Below are positions 23,135-31,734 of a DNA stretch of 64,000 nt, in pieces. A program made the position numbers and the translations under genes. The DNA is from Actinomadura roseirufa (GTDB taxonomy: Bacteria > Actinomycetota > Actinomycetes > Streptosporangiales > Streptosporangiaceae): contig NZ_CAACVB010000012.1 of assembly GCF_900659635.1 (NCBI RefSeq), positions 1-64,000 of the forward strand, in the 5' to 3' direction. Position 1 is the first letter of the stretch. The number at the start of each line of letters is the position of its first letter. Below the pieces are notes generated by a model. That model was not told the DNA's origin and ran no database searches. It saw only the letters and a list, made by a program, of their open reading frames with translations.

Positions 23135-24355
23135 CTAGATCAGCGGGTGGCGCGGGGGGTTGACCCCGTTCAGGAGGTGGTTGCCGATGTGGACGTACTT
23201 CCAGCGGGCGGGGTCGTGCAGGGAGTGCGTGCGGACGTTGCGCCAGTGGCGGTCCAGGCCGTGGCGCGCGTCCGCGGCGCTGGTCCCCGCCAGTTCCAGG
23301 ACGTCGGTGGCGATCTGCACGGCGACCTCCTGCGCGTACGCCTTGGCCTCGGCGACCGCCAGCGACGCGGCGGCGGTGTTCTCGTCGGTCAGCGCCAGGG
23401 CCGCCTGGGCGGCGTCGATGGCGCGGCCGGCCCGCTCGAACAGCGCCTCCAGCGCGTGCAGCAGCGTCGTCAGGCGGCCGAAGCGCAGGACGACGTGCGG
23501 CTCGTCCGACACCTTCTCCACGCCGGACTCGAACCACGGACGGGAACGTTCCCGGACGAAGGCGGCGCCCTCCTCCAGGGCCGCCCGCGCGATGCCGACG
23601 TCGATGGCCAGGTGCAGCAGCTGGTCGTAGGCCCCGAGGACGAGCGGCGGCGGATCCGCCGGAAGCGGCCCGTGATGCAGGACGTGCTCGGCGGCGACGC
23701 CGACGCCGGTGAACACGATCGATCCGCTGGCGGTGGCCCGCTGCCCGAAGGCCGTCCAGTCGTCGCCGAACTCCAGCCCCCCGGCGTCGCCCGGGACGAA
23801 GGCGGTGACCGGGAGGTTCTGGTCGCCCTCCACCGAGGCAGCCACGCCGATCCACTGGGCGCCGAGCGCGCCGGTGGTGTAGTACTTGCGGCCGTCGAGC
23901 CGGTAGCCGCCCGCCGGGTCCGGGACGACGGTCGTGCGCCGGTCGAACACGTGCTTGGTACCGCGTTCGGCGGTCGCGTTGCCGATCCGCGCGCCGCCGG
24001 CCACCTGCCCGTAGAAGAACTCCTTCTGCTGCTCGGTGCCCGCCTCGCCGAGCACGGCCAGCAGCACGAAATGCGCGAGCACCAGCTGCGCCACCGTCGG
24101 GTCGGCCTGGGCGATCACGCGGAACACCTCGCCGACCGTGCTCGCGGCGACCCCGCCGCCCCCGTGCTCGCGCGGGACGGAGATGGCCAGCAGCCCGCTG
24201 GCGGCGAGCTCGTCCAACTCGGCGGCCGGGTGCAGCGCGCCCTGGTCGCGTTCGATCGCGCCGGGGGCGATCCGGGCGGCGAAGGCGCGCGCCGCCTCGA
24301 CCGCCGCGGCGTCGTCGAGCACGGGCGGCGCCGCCGCGGTGCTGGTCAGGCTCAT
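23135..24355 (-). CDS. SfnB/DszC-like acyl-CoA dehydrogenase-fold monooxygenase
   Basis: The 406-residue protein has R-E-H-G-G-G-G-V-A-A-S-T-V near residue 65, G-Y-R-L-D-G-R-K-Y-Y-T-T-G near 150, and ends with W-R-N-V-R-T-H-S-L-H-D-P-A-R-W-K. The His-Asp-Pro ending is typical of SfnB/DszC-type sulfur-acquisition oxidoreductases rather than true acyl-CoA dehydrogenases. ATG 24355 follows GGAGAG. A TACCTGAAAT box lies 45-54 bases upstream, as in the LLM divergent region, so both are probably switched on together when sulfate is scarce. Substrate is unknown. Confidence 0.85.
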   Translation of the reverse strand: MSLTSTAAAPPVLDDAAAVEAARAFAARIAPGAIERDQGALHPAAELDELAASGLLAISVPREHGGGGVAASTVGEVFRVIAQADPTVAQLVLAHFVLLAVLGEAGTEQQKEFFYGQVAGGARIGNATAERGTKHVFDRRTTVVPDPAGGYRLDGRKYYTTGALGAQWIGVAASVEGDQNLPVTAFVPGDAGGLEFGDDWTAFGQRATASGSIVFTGVGVAAEHVLHHGPLPADPPPLVLGAYDQLLHLAIDVGIARAALEEGAAFVRERSRPWFESGVEKVSDEPHVVLRFGRLTTLLHALEALFERAGRAIDAAQAALALTDENTAAASLAVAEAKAYAQEVAVQIATDVLELAGTSAADARHGLDRHWRNVRTHSLHDPARWKYVHIGNHLLNGVNPPRHPLI

Positions 24356-24399
24356 CGATCTCTCCTCGCCGACGTAATCTTCACAATGTAGGTAGGGTA

Positions 24400-24409
24400 T
24401 ACCTGAAAT
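24400..24409. promoter_or_regulatory. TACCTGAAAT box upstream of SfnB-like gene
   Basis: This is an exact ten-base copy of the box at 22076-22085. It adjoins AGGTA...TACCT (24390-24404), a small inverted repeat. A common regulator site is inferred. Confidence 0.4.
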
Positions 24410-24451
24410 CGCGTCCCACGGCGAGGCGGGCGGTGGCCGGCGACCCGCTGG

Positions 24452-25567
24452 TCAGCGGCCGGCCGGGGTGAGCAGGACGCCGAAGGTGCGCCCTCCGAAA
24501 CCCTTCGTGGCGACACCGACGATGGCGCCGTTCTCGTTGATTCCGGTGGCGGTGGTGATGTGGTAGCCCGAGTTCGGCGGGATCAGCGTGTCCAGATCGG
24601 TCGCGACGCCGTTCTCATAGACGAACCCGCCGCTCCTGTCCGAGCCGACGATCGTGCCCTTGTCATTGATCGCGTTCGCGGAGGCGTTGGCGATTCCGGT
24701 GGCGGAGACGTTGAGATCGGTCACGGTTCCCTTGGCGAAAACGACGGCATGGGTGATGCCGCGCTCCTTTCCCGTGGTCGTGGTGGAAACGCCCACGGCC
24801 ACCCCGGCGGAGTTGACCGCCTTGGCCTCGGCGTAGGTTCCGCCGGGCAGTGTCCCCAGATTCTCGATCTGGCCGTTCCGCCATTGGACGGCGGGGAAGA
24901 CGTCCGTCAGGGTGGCCCCGCCCACCACCAGCCCGTCGTCGTTGACGGCGTTCGCGCGGGCGTGCTGCCCGCCGGGAAGAGCGGGCAGCCTGGTGAGCGC
25001 GGTGCCCTTCACCGTCCAGGCGCTGGTCCGGTTGTTCGCGTCCAGGGTCTTGCCGGAGATCTGGCCGTTGTCGCTGATCCCGGTGGCCTCCACGTCGGAG
25101 AACCGCAGGTCGGCGTCCACGCCCAGGTCCGCCCCCGTGGGACCCGGGGCAGGCCACCTGATCGGGCGGTTGTGGCCTTTGAGGGGATCGGTGAAGAGCA
25201 GATCTCCGACCACCACTCCGGAACGGTTGACGGCGCGCGGCGTGGTGTACTGCTCGTGATTGCCGGGGTCGCTCGGCGTGGCCAGGAACGCGAGCGTGTT
25301 CGTCCCATGCTCGACGACGAAACCCTGCCCGTTCTGCGCGCCCGCCTCCTGACCGACGCCGATGATGTCCCCGTCGTCGTTGATTCCCAGATAGCGCTGG
25401 GCCTCGGCCGGGCCGACGGTCAGCACGTACCGCTGCGCGGCGGCGGCGTGCGCCGGCGCGGACAGGCCGCCGCCGGTGACCGACAACGCCGTCACGCCGG
25501 CGACGGCGGCGACACCGGCCGCTTTCGCGCCGATCCGGAAACGGGCCCCCACTGTGTTCCTCGACAA
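24452..25567 (-). CDS. Secreted HAF-repeat protein
   Basis: The 371-residue protein opens with a signal peptide (A-G-V-A-A-V-A-G-V-T-A-L-S-V-T, then A-P-A-H-A-A-A-A). Repeats of about 40-45 residues follow, with A-V/I-N-D-x-G-x-V-V-G and L-G-T-L-P-G-G motifs, as in the extracellular HAF family. The repeats probably form a beta-propeller outside the cell. TTG 25567 was chosen because AAGGAG lies seven bases before it. It follows, on the same strand, a two-component system 120 bases upstream, which could control it. The ligand or function is not known for this family. Confidence 0.8.
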   Translation of the reverse strand: MSRNTVGARFRIGAKAAGVAAVAGVTALSVTGGGLSAPAHAAAAQRYVLTVGPAEAQRYLGINDDGDIIGVGQEAGAQNGQGFVVEHGTNTLAFLATPSDPGNHEQYTTPRAVNRSGVVVGDLLFTDPLKGHNRPIRWPAPGPTGADLGVDADLRFSDVEATGISDNGQISGKTLDANNRTSAWTVKGTALTRLPALPGGQHARANAVNDDGLVVGGATLTDVFPAVQWRNGQIENLGTLPGGTYAEAKAVNSAGVAVGVSTTTTGKERGITHAVVFAKGTVTDLNVSATGIANASANAINDKGTIVGSDRSGGFVYENGVATDLDTLIPPNSGYHITTATGINENGAIVGVATKGFGGRTFGVLLTPAGR

Positions 25568-25685
25568 AGGAACGCTCCTTCATGCTCGGCCGGTCCGATG
25601 ACCGGCTTCCGGCGAAGGGACGGCGACGTCGTCCGCCCTCTCGGCATGAGATAGGCGCGGGGGTTACACGGGGGCTCGGCGCCGG

Positions 25686-26345
25686 TCACCCCTGCCGGGG
25701 GGTGACGAGGCCCGACTCGTAGGCGAACACCACCAGCTGGGCGCGGTCCCTGGCGTACAGCTTGGTCATCGCCCTGCTGACGTGCGTCTTCGCGGTGGAA
25801 AGACTGATCACCATGTGGGCGGCGATCTCGTCGTTGGACAGGCCCCGGGCCACCAGCGCGGTGGCCTCGCGCTCGCGGTTGGTCAGCACGTCGAACCCCG
25901 CGGGCTCGGCCGCGGGCCGGCGGGCGACGTACTCGCCGATCAGCCGGCGGGTGATCGACGGGGACAGCAGCGCGTCGCCGCGGGCCGCCACCCTGACGCC
26001 CTGCAGCAGGTCGGCGGGCTCGGTGTCCTTGACCATGAAGCCGCAGGCGCCGGCGCGGAGCGCGTTGAAGACGTACTCGTCGAGGCCGTAGTTGGTGAGG
26101 ATCACGACGTGGACGCCGCTGAGCCGCTCGTCGGCGGCGATCAGCCGGGTCGCCTCGATCCCGTCCATGACCGGCATCTGGACGTCGAGGAGCACGACGT
26201 CGGGCCGGTGCTCCAGGGCCAGCGCGACGCCCTGCCGGCCGTCCGCCCCCTCGGCCACCACCTCGATGTCGTCCTCGATCTCCAGCAGGGCCCGGAAACC
26301 GCCGCGGATGAGCGCCTGGTCGTCCACGAGCAGTACGCGGATCAT
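25686..26345 (-). CDS. NarL/LuxR-family response regulator
   Basis: The 219-residue regulator has the receiver acidic pair V-D-D-Q near residue 8, phospho-acceptor Asp54 in V-V-L-L-D-V-Q-M-P, and the conserved Lys in F-M-V-K-D. A LuxR helix-turn-helix at about 153-213 reads L-T-N-R-E-R-E-A-T-A-L-V-A-R-G-L-S-N-D-E-I-A. Its ATG overlaps the stop of the histidine kinase by four bases, so they form a pair. Likely targets are nearby genes: the divergent MFS exporter or the HAF protein. The true stimulus is unknown. Confidence 0.93.
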   Translation of the reverse strand: MIRVLLVDDQALIRGGFRALLEIEDDIEVVAEGADGRQGVALALEHRPDVVLLDVQMPVMDGIEATRLIAADERLSGVHVVILTNYGLDEYVFNALRAGACGFMVKDTEPADLLQGVRVAARGDALLSPSITRRLIGEYVARRPAAEPAGFDVLTNREREATALVARGLSNDEIAAHMVISLSTAKTHVSRAMTKLYARDRAQLVVFAYESGLVTPRQG

Positions 26346-27484
26346 GATCCTCCTACCAGCGGGAGCTCAGCGCGCACGGTGAACCCGCCCCCGGGGCGGG
26401 GCTCGGCCCGCAGCCGGCCCTCCAGCGCGGTGACGCGCTCGCGCATGCCGAGCAGCCCCGTACCGGGCACGGGCGGCGCCTCCGGGTCGGCCATGCCATC
26501 GTCGTCGACCTGCACGACCAGTTCCGCTCCCGAGTAGTCGATGCGCACCGCCGCGGCCGCCCCGCCGGAGTGCCTGGCGACGTTGGTGAGCGCCTCCTGG
26601 ACGATCCGGTACGCGGCCCGGTCCACCTCGGCCGGCAGCTCCCGGCGCGTCCCGCAGATCGTCACCGTGGCGGGCAGCCCGGTCGAGCGGGCCCGTTCCA
26701 CCAGGTCGCCGAGCCGGTCGAGGCCGCTGGCCGCGGTCTCGCGGTCCGAGCCGTCGGTGTCGCGCAGCACCTCCAGGGTGGCGCGCAGCTCGCGCATGGC
26801 GTCGCCGCTGGCCTCCTGGATGGCCAGCAGCACGGGGGGCACCTCCTCACCGCGCCTGCGGGCCAGGTGAACGGCCACCCCGGCCTGGACCTTGACGATC
26901 GAGATGCTGTGGGTGAGGGAGTCGTGCAGCTCCCTGGCGATGCGCAGCCGCTCCTCGCCCGCGCGGCGCAGGGCCGCCTCCTCGCGGGTGCGCTCGGCCT
27001 CGGCCGCCCGCCGCTCGGCCTCCTCCAGGTACGCCTGCCGGTGCCGGGTCACCGTCGCCAGCACGCCGGCCGCGACGAACCAGCCGACCAGCAGCGCGGT
27101 CCCCTGGAGATCCTCGGCGGATCCGCCCCCGTCGGCCAGTCTCGCGGCCAGATCGGCGGTCAGGAAGGCCACGCCCGCCAGGGCCGCGGCCAGGTCGTGG
27201 CCGGCCCGCACCGCGGCGAACACCGACACCAGCACGGGAAAGGCCGCGGGCGGCCCCGGCTGGACGTGCACGTCGACCGCGAGCATGCAGGCCGTGGAGA
27301 CGAACAGCGACACCAGCGGGGCCCGCCGCCAGGCGACCAGCACGACCGAGCCGGCGAGGGCGGCGGCGAGATCCAGCGCCCCCGCGCCCGGCGTGACGAG
27401 CACGACGACCGTGAGCACGACGGCCTTCACCGTGGCGAGCAGACCGTCCTCGACGAGCAGCCGCCGCTGGTCCAAGAACCTCAT
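26342..27484 (-). CDS. NarL-type sensor histidine kinase (HisKA_3)
   Basis: The 380-residue kinase has about five N-terminal hydrophobic segments (residues 15-150), then a coiled linker. His187 lies in R-I-A-R-E-L-H-D-S-L-T-H-S-I-S-I-V, the phosphorylated site of HisKA_3 kinases. E-A-L-T-N-V-A-R-H-S near 303 and G-T-G-L-L-G-M-R-E-R-V near 350 form the ATP-binding domain. No extracellular sensor domain is apparent, so it may sense the membrane state, as DesK/LiaS-like kinases do. It is transcribed with its response regulator and divergently from the MFS exporter 296 bases away. Confidence 0.92.
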   Translation of the reverse strand: MRFLDQRRLLVEDGLLATVKAVVLTVVVLVTPGAGALDLAAALAGSVVLVAWRRAPLVSLFVSTACMLAVDVHVQPGPPAAFPVLVSVFAAVRAGHDLAAALAGVAFLTADLAARLADGGGSAEDLQGTALLVGWFVAAGVLATVTRHRQAYLEEAERRAAEAERTREEAALRRAGEERLRIARELHDSLTHSISIVKVQAGVAVHLARRRGEEVPPVLLAIQEASGDAMRELRATLEVLRDTDGSDRETAASGLDRLGDLVERARSTGLPATVTICGTRRELPAEVDRAAYRIVQEALTNVARHSGGAAAAVRIDYSGAELVVQVDDDGMADPEAPPVPGTGLLGMRERVTALEGRLRAEPRPGGGFTVRAELPLVGGS

Positions 27485-27780
27485 TCGCGCAGATTAAGCG
27501 ATTCTCGGCCCAGGGTCGTCCACTCCACGTCGCAGTCGATGACTACTCCCCACGATGTAGCCGGCCCGGCACTGCCCCCCGGGTGCCGGGCCGAGGAGTC
27601 GTCCCCGGCGGGACGACCGCCGCCCGGCCCGAAGGCCACGATGTGCGGCATGTGCGAGCACCCAGTCGAGGGCGCCTTCCGCGGTGTGAGCCCGCGCGGC
27701 CGCCCGCCGTCGCCCCGCACGTCCGGAACCGGCAGGAACGGGGCCGCGGCCGCGGGCACGGAGCAGAGGAGCGAGATCCG

Positions 27781-29208
27781 TTGACGAGCATCGAATCGGC
27801 GAGCCGCCGGCCGGCCGCCGCGCCGGCCGCGCGTGCGGCGCTCACCCTCACGGCGGTGGCCGTCGTGCAGTTCATGGTGTCCCTGGACCTGTCGGTCGTG
27901 AACGTCGGCCTCCCGAAGATCGCCGCCGGCCTCGGCTTCGGTGAGGTGGGGCTGACCTGGGTGATCCACGCCTATGCCCTGACATTCGGCGGGCTCCTGC
28001 TGCTGGGCGGCAAGGCCACCGACCGGTACGGCCGCAAGCGGACCCTGCTGACGGGCCTCGGCCTGTTCGGCGTGGCCTCGCTCGCCGGGGGCTTCGCCCA
28101 GGAGCCCGGCCACCTGGTCGCCGCCCGGGCCGCCCAGGGCATCGGCGCCGCCGCGGCGGCCCCGGCCGCGCTGGCCCTGCTGACCGCGACGTTCCCCGAG
28201 GGCCGGGCCCGCGTCCGCGCCTTCGGCATCTGGAGCGCGATGAACGCCGCCGGGGCCGCCCTCGGCGTCCTGATCGGCGGAGTGCTCACCCAGTACGCCG
28301 GCTGGCGCTGGGTGATGTTCGTGAGCGCGCCGATGGCCGCCGTCGCCTTCTCCATGGTCTGGCGGGGCGTCACCGCCGAGCCGCCGCCGTCCCGCGGCCG
28401 CCGCCCGGACGTCCTCGGCGCGGTCCTGGCCACGGCGGGCATGACCCTGCTGGTGTTCGGCGTCGTCCGCACCGACCAGTACTCGTGGACGTCGCCGGTC
28501 ACCCTGGCGACCCTGGCGGCCGCCGCCGCGCTGCTGGCCGCCTTCCTCCAGGTCGAGCGGACCACCACCCGCGAGCCGCTCGTCCGGCTCGGCCTGCTGG
28601 CCAACCGCGCGGTCGCCGGCGTGAACGCCTGCAACCTCCTGGTCGGCGCGGCCATGGCCGCGTCCTTCTACTTCATCTCCCTCTACCTCCAGCGGGTCCT
28701 CGGCACCGGGCCGGCGCTGACCGGCGTCATGTTCCTGCCACTCGCGCTCGGGGTGGTCGCCGGGTCCGTCGTCGCCATCAAGCTCGGCTACCGGCTGGCC
28801 CCCTGGAAGCTCCTGGTCGTCGGCGGGCTCCTGACCGCGGCCGGATTCGGCTGGTTCGGCCTGATCAGCGCGGACGGCTCCTTCGCGGCCGACGTCCTCG
28901 GTCCCTCGATCGTCGCCAGCATCGGCTTCGGCCTCTGCCTCGGGCCGCTCGTCTCCCTCGCCACCGCCGGGGTCGCTGCCCACGAGACCGGCACCGCGTC
29001 CGGCCTGCTCGCCAGCTCGCGCCAGATCGGCGCCTCGCTCGGGCTCGCCGCCCTGGGCACCGCGGCCCACCACCGCAGCGGCTCCGCCCGCACCCCCGAG
29101 GCCCTCAACGACGGCTACGCGCTCGGCCTGGCGCTCAGTGCGGTGCTCCTGGCCGCGGCGGCGCTCATCGCCCTCACCGTCCTGCGCCGGACGGACGCGC
29201 CGGAATGA
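27781..29208 (+). CDS. MFS drug:H+ antiporter, DHA2 (14-TM) family
   Basis: The 475-residue exporter has A-V-V-Q-F-M-V-S-L-D-L-S-V-V-N-V-G-L-P-K-I in helix 1 and G-G-K-A-T-D-R-Y-G-R-K-R in the loop 2-3 motif. About 14 hydrophobic segments follow, marking the EmrB/QacA group. TTG 27781 follows AGAGGAG; frames further upstream do not look coding. It probably expels drugs or toxic metabolites by proton exchange. It is divergent from the two-component system, which may induce it under membrane stress. Confidence 0.88.
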   Translation: MTSIESASRRPAAAPAARAALTLTAVAVVQFMVSLDLSVVNVGLPKIAAGLGFGEVGLTWVIHAYALTFGGLLLLGGKATDRYGRKRTLLTGLGLFGVASLAGGFAQEPGHLVAARAAQGIGAAAAAPAALALLTATFPEGRARVRAFGIWSAMNAAGAALGVLIGGVLTQYAGWRWVMFVSAPMAAVAFSMVWRGVTAEPPPSRGRRPDVLGAVLATAGMTLLVFGVVRTDQYSWTSPVTLATLAAAAALLAAFLQVERTTTREPLVRLGLLANRAVAGVNACNLLVGAAMAASFYFISLYLQRVLGTGPALTGVMFLPLALGVVAGSVVAIKLGYRLAPWKLLVVGGLLTAAGFGWFGLISADGSFAADVLGPSIVASIGFGLCLGPLVSLATAGVAAHETGTASGLLASSRQIGASLGLAALGTAAHHRSGSARTPEALNDGYALGLALSAVLLAAAALIALTVLRRTDAPE

Positions 29209-29366
29209 CCGTCACCCCGATCGACCTCTTCGGGAACTCCATCCACCTGCACCAGGACGGGCAGGGGCCCGTCCCACGTGCCTTACCGCCTCACCGTCAC
29301 GGGAAGGACGACTGGACCCGAGTCTGCGGATCGCCGCCGAACCGGATCCCCGATGCGGACCCACGG

Positions 29367-30581
29367 TCACACCCTCGGCTTGTCGCGCAGCCTCGCGACC
29401 GGGTGGGGGCCCACCGTCGCCAGCCGGTAGCCGCCGCCGAACTCGTCGCGGTGCTCGTCGATGACGCGTTCCCGCGCAGGACGCGCGGCATTGATCTTGT
29501 GCTGGTACTCCTCGAACCGGCGGTGCGCCTCCTGCACGTAGCCGGTGCCGAGGGTGGTCCAGTCGATCTGGGTGGCCAGCAGGTCGCGGACCAGCCGCTT
29601 GTTCGGCTCGAAGGCGACCGGCTCGGGCAGCGAGGGGGCGAGCACGGACTCGGGGTCACGGCCGTCGTACCGGCGCATGAGGTCGCAGGCGATCCGCAGG
29701 TGCTCCAGCTCCATGTTCAGGTGCAGCTCCCAGATGTCCTTGACACGCCGGTCGGACTCGGTCTGCATGAACGAGTAGTACAGGTAGCACTCGTTGTACT
29801 CGTGGTTGACGAGGCGCTCCCACCAGGTCTCGCCCGGGTCGACCAGCGACTCGTAGTGCGTGACGTGCTCTTCCTCGACGAGACCGATCTCCTGGTAGAG
29901 CTGCCGGGCGATCGGCTCCATGTACATCGGGCCGACGTTCATGTAGAAGTTCATCGTCTGCTGCTCGGCCGACATGATGGTCAGCGCGTGCAGCTTGGAC
30001 AGGGGCGCCGCCGCGGCCCGGTCGTAGGGTTCGCGGACGTTGTCCAGGGGGTCGCGGTGCTGGAGGCGGCCGGGGCGTCCCGGCATGACCTCGGTGAGAT
30101 GGTCGACGACCTTCTCGGCCTTGCGGTGCTCGATCATCTCGTACAGGTTGGCGTACCGGTACAGATGGTCGAAGTCCTCCAGCAGGCCGAACTGGTAGGA
30201 CTGCCTGAGGTAGGGGTCGGGCTCCTGGCGGGCGACCCAGCCGGTGAGGTCGACGGCGACCTGCTCGTAGCTGAGCGTGGTCTCCAGCACCGACGCCTGG
30301 CCCGGCAGCAGCCAGTTGACGACCTTCTGCTGCTGTGCCTCGATGTAGCGGACCCGGGCCAGTCGCCGTTTGACCTCCACGTCCGGACAGACTCGGGCGA
30401 GATGGTGGCTGAACATGATCGCCTCCACCTCGATGCCGTTCATGGTGATGATCCGGCATCTGGTGTAGGGATCGGACTCTTCGGGATCGGTGGGCGCGAC
30501 GTCCAGCTGGTCCCAGTTGCGCAGCTGGTCGTCCAGCGGGATTCCACGGTGTTCGAGCGGGTTGAAGGCCACCAGGCCCAC
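29367..30581 (-). CDS. Ferritin-like-fold hypothetical protein
   Basis: The 404-residue protein is rich in Asp/Glu and His in helical segments. D-F-D-H, E-E-E-H-V-T-H-Y-E and N-M-E-L-E-H-L-R-I-A-C-D are D/E-x-x-H motifs, as used for metal ligands in ferritin-like four-helix bundles. E-M-I-E-H and Y-I-E-A-Q-Q-Q lie in other helices. No signal peptide is present, so it is cytosolic. GTG 30581 is close to AGGA; codon 4 (GTG 30572) has better spacing and may be the true start. A diiron or iron-handling enzyme is inferred; the substrate is unknown. Confidence 0.6.
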   Translation of the reverse strand: MGLVAFNPLEHRGIPLDDQLRNWDQLDVAPTDPEESDPYTRCRIITMNGIEVEAIMFSHHLARVCPDVEVKRRLARVRYIEAQQQKVVNWLLPGQASVLETTLSYEQVAVDLTGWVARQEPDPYLRQSYQFGLLEDFDHLYRYANLYEMIEHRKAEKVVDHLTEVMPGRPGRLQHRDPLDNVREPYDRAAAAPLSKLHALTIMSAEQQTMNFYMNVGPMYMEPIARQLYQEIGLVEEEHVTHYESLVDPGETWWERLVNHEYNECYLYYSFMQTESDRRVKDIWELHLNMELEHLRIACDLMRRYDGRDPESVLAPSLPEPVAFEPNKRLVRDLLATQIDWTTLGTGYVQEAHRRFEEYQHKINAARPARERVIDEHRDEFGGGYRLATVGPHPVARLRDKPRV

Positions 30582-30813
30582 CTTTCCTGTGGAAGCTGAC
30601 CGAGGCGATGCCCGCTCCGCTTACCCGAGGCGATCGGCTCTGCACTCTTCTCGGGACCGAAACACAAGGTCGTGCGAGAAGCCGGAGGGACCGCTTTGGC
30701 CGTATTGGCCCGCGGAAGGCCTGGCCGTCCGCGCCGTCCCGTCCTGCTGTCTCGTCCCGCCGTCCTGTCCCGTTCGGCGTCGAGGCGGGGCCGCCCCGGT
30801 CGCGCGAGTACCG

Positions 30814-31293
30814 ATGTTTGGCGCGGGTGGCCCGGGTACCCGGCGGTGGCAGGTCGACCGGGACGCGTGGCCCGCCGTCCACGCGTCCCTGCTGCGGTCG
30901 GAGATCCTGATCCTCGCGTCGCCGACGTGGGCCGGGCAGCCGTCCTCGATCGCGCAGCGGGTCGTCGAGCGGATGGACGCGATGTTGTCGGAGACCGATG
31001 ACGACGGCCGCCCCGTGGCGTTCAACCGGGTCGCGGGCGTGGTCGTCACCGGCAACGAGGACGGCGCGCACCACGTGATCAACAACCTGAGCGGCGCGCT
31101 CACCGAGTTCGGCTACACGATCCCGGGCCAGGCGTGGACGTACTGGAACCGGGGCCCGGGACCCGGCCCCAGCTACCTGGACAGCGAAGAGGGACGGGAC
31201 TGGTCGCACGGCACCGGGCGGGCGATGGCCTCCAACCTGGTGGCCGCCGCCTCGGCGCTGGGCCGGAACCCGATCCCCGCTCCGCCGTCCTGA
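30814..31293 (+). pseudogene. 5'-truncated flavodoxin / NADPH-dependent FMN reductase-like gene
   Basis: The readable part runs from residues R-D-A-W-P-A-V-H-A-S-L-L-R-S-E-I-L-I-L-A-S-P-T-W-A-G-Q through D-A-M-L-S-E-T-D-D-D-G-R-P and V-V-T-G-N-E-D-G-A-H-H-V, which match the middle and end of actinobacterial flavodoxin-family oxidoreductases. Full members have about 75 more N-terminal residues with the phosphate-binding loop. Here, upstream sequence in this frame (30490-30813) is non-homologous. No other frame holds the missing part. ATG 30814 gives a 159-residue remnant without a good ribosome binding site. A truncated, likely inactive gene is the best reading. Confidence 0.65.
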
Positions 31294-31298
31294 GCGGC

Positions 31299-31709
31299 TC
31301 AGCCCTTGCGCTTGTTGCTCTTGCCGATCGCCTTGACCAGCTCCCTCTTGGACATGGTCGAGCGGCCTGAGACGTCCAGCCGCTTGGCGATGTCATAGAG
31401 GTGCTGCTTGGAGGCGTTGGCGTCCACACCGCCCGCGGTCTTGCGCGAGGTGCCGCGGCCGCCCTTCGCCCGGGCGTCGGACGGGCCCTTGGCGCCCTTG
31501 GGCTTCGGTTCCCAGTGGTCGCCGACCCTCTCGTGGGTGTGCTTGAGGGCCGAGTAGGCGACGCGGTGGGCGCGCTGCCCCTCCCCGTACTCCTTGGCGG
31601 CCGAGTCGTGCGCCTTGGCGTAGGTGCGCTGGGCCTTGGCGTCCGACCGTTTGATCGTGTCGGGGAGCTCGGTCTTCTTCACCCGGCCCCTGCTCGTGGT
31701 CTTCGGCAT
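31299..31709 (-). CDS. ChaB-family protein with Rho-N/SAP-like C-terminus
   Basis: The 136-residue basic protein starts at ATG 31709, after GGGAGGTGA. Residues about 13-65 are ChaB-like (E-L-P-D-T-I-K-R-S-D-A-K-A-Q-R-T-Y through A-Y-S-A-L-K-H-T-H-E-R-V-G). A Lys/Gly-rich linker leads to H-L-Y-D-I-A-K-R-L-D-V-S-G-R-S-T-M-S-K-R-E-L-V-K-A-I, similar to the small Rho N-terminal/SAP nucleic-acid-binding fold. ChaB was first named as a cation-transport regulator in E. coli; in actinomycetes it is often only a stress-linked DNA-binding-like protein. Role inferred. Confidence 0.85.
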   Translation of the reverse strand: MPKTTSRGRVKKTELPDTIKRSDAKAQRTYAKAHDSAAKEYGEGQRAHRVAYSALKHTHERVGDHWEPKPKGAKGPSDARAKGGRGTSRKTAGGVDANASKQHLYDIAKRLDVSGRSTMSKRELVKAIGKSNKRKG

Positions 31710-31734
31710 CGTGCTTCACCTCCCGATATGTGCC

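Noticed and set aside
25686-27484. Two-component system considered as DosRS for the dormancy island
   Set aside because: The kinase lacks GAF domains and has a membrane-helix sensor, unlike DosS/DosT.
27481-29073. 530-codon minus-strand frame over the MFS gene
   Set aside because: The plus strand encodes a clear 14-helix exporter; the minus frame is hydrophilic low-complexity sequence.
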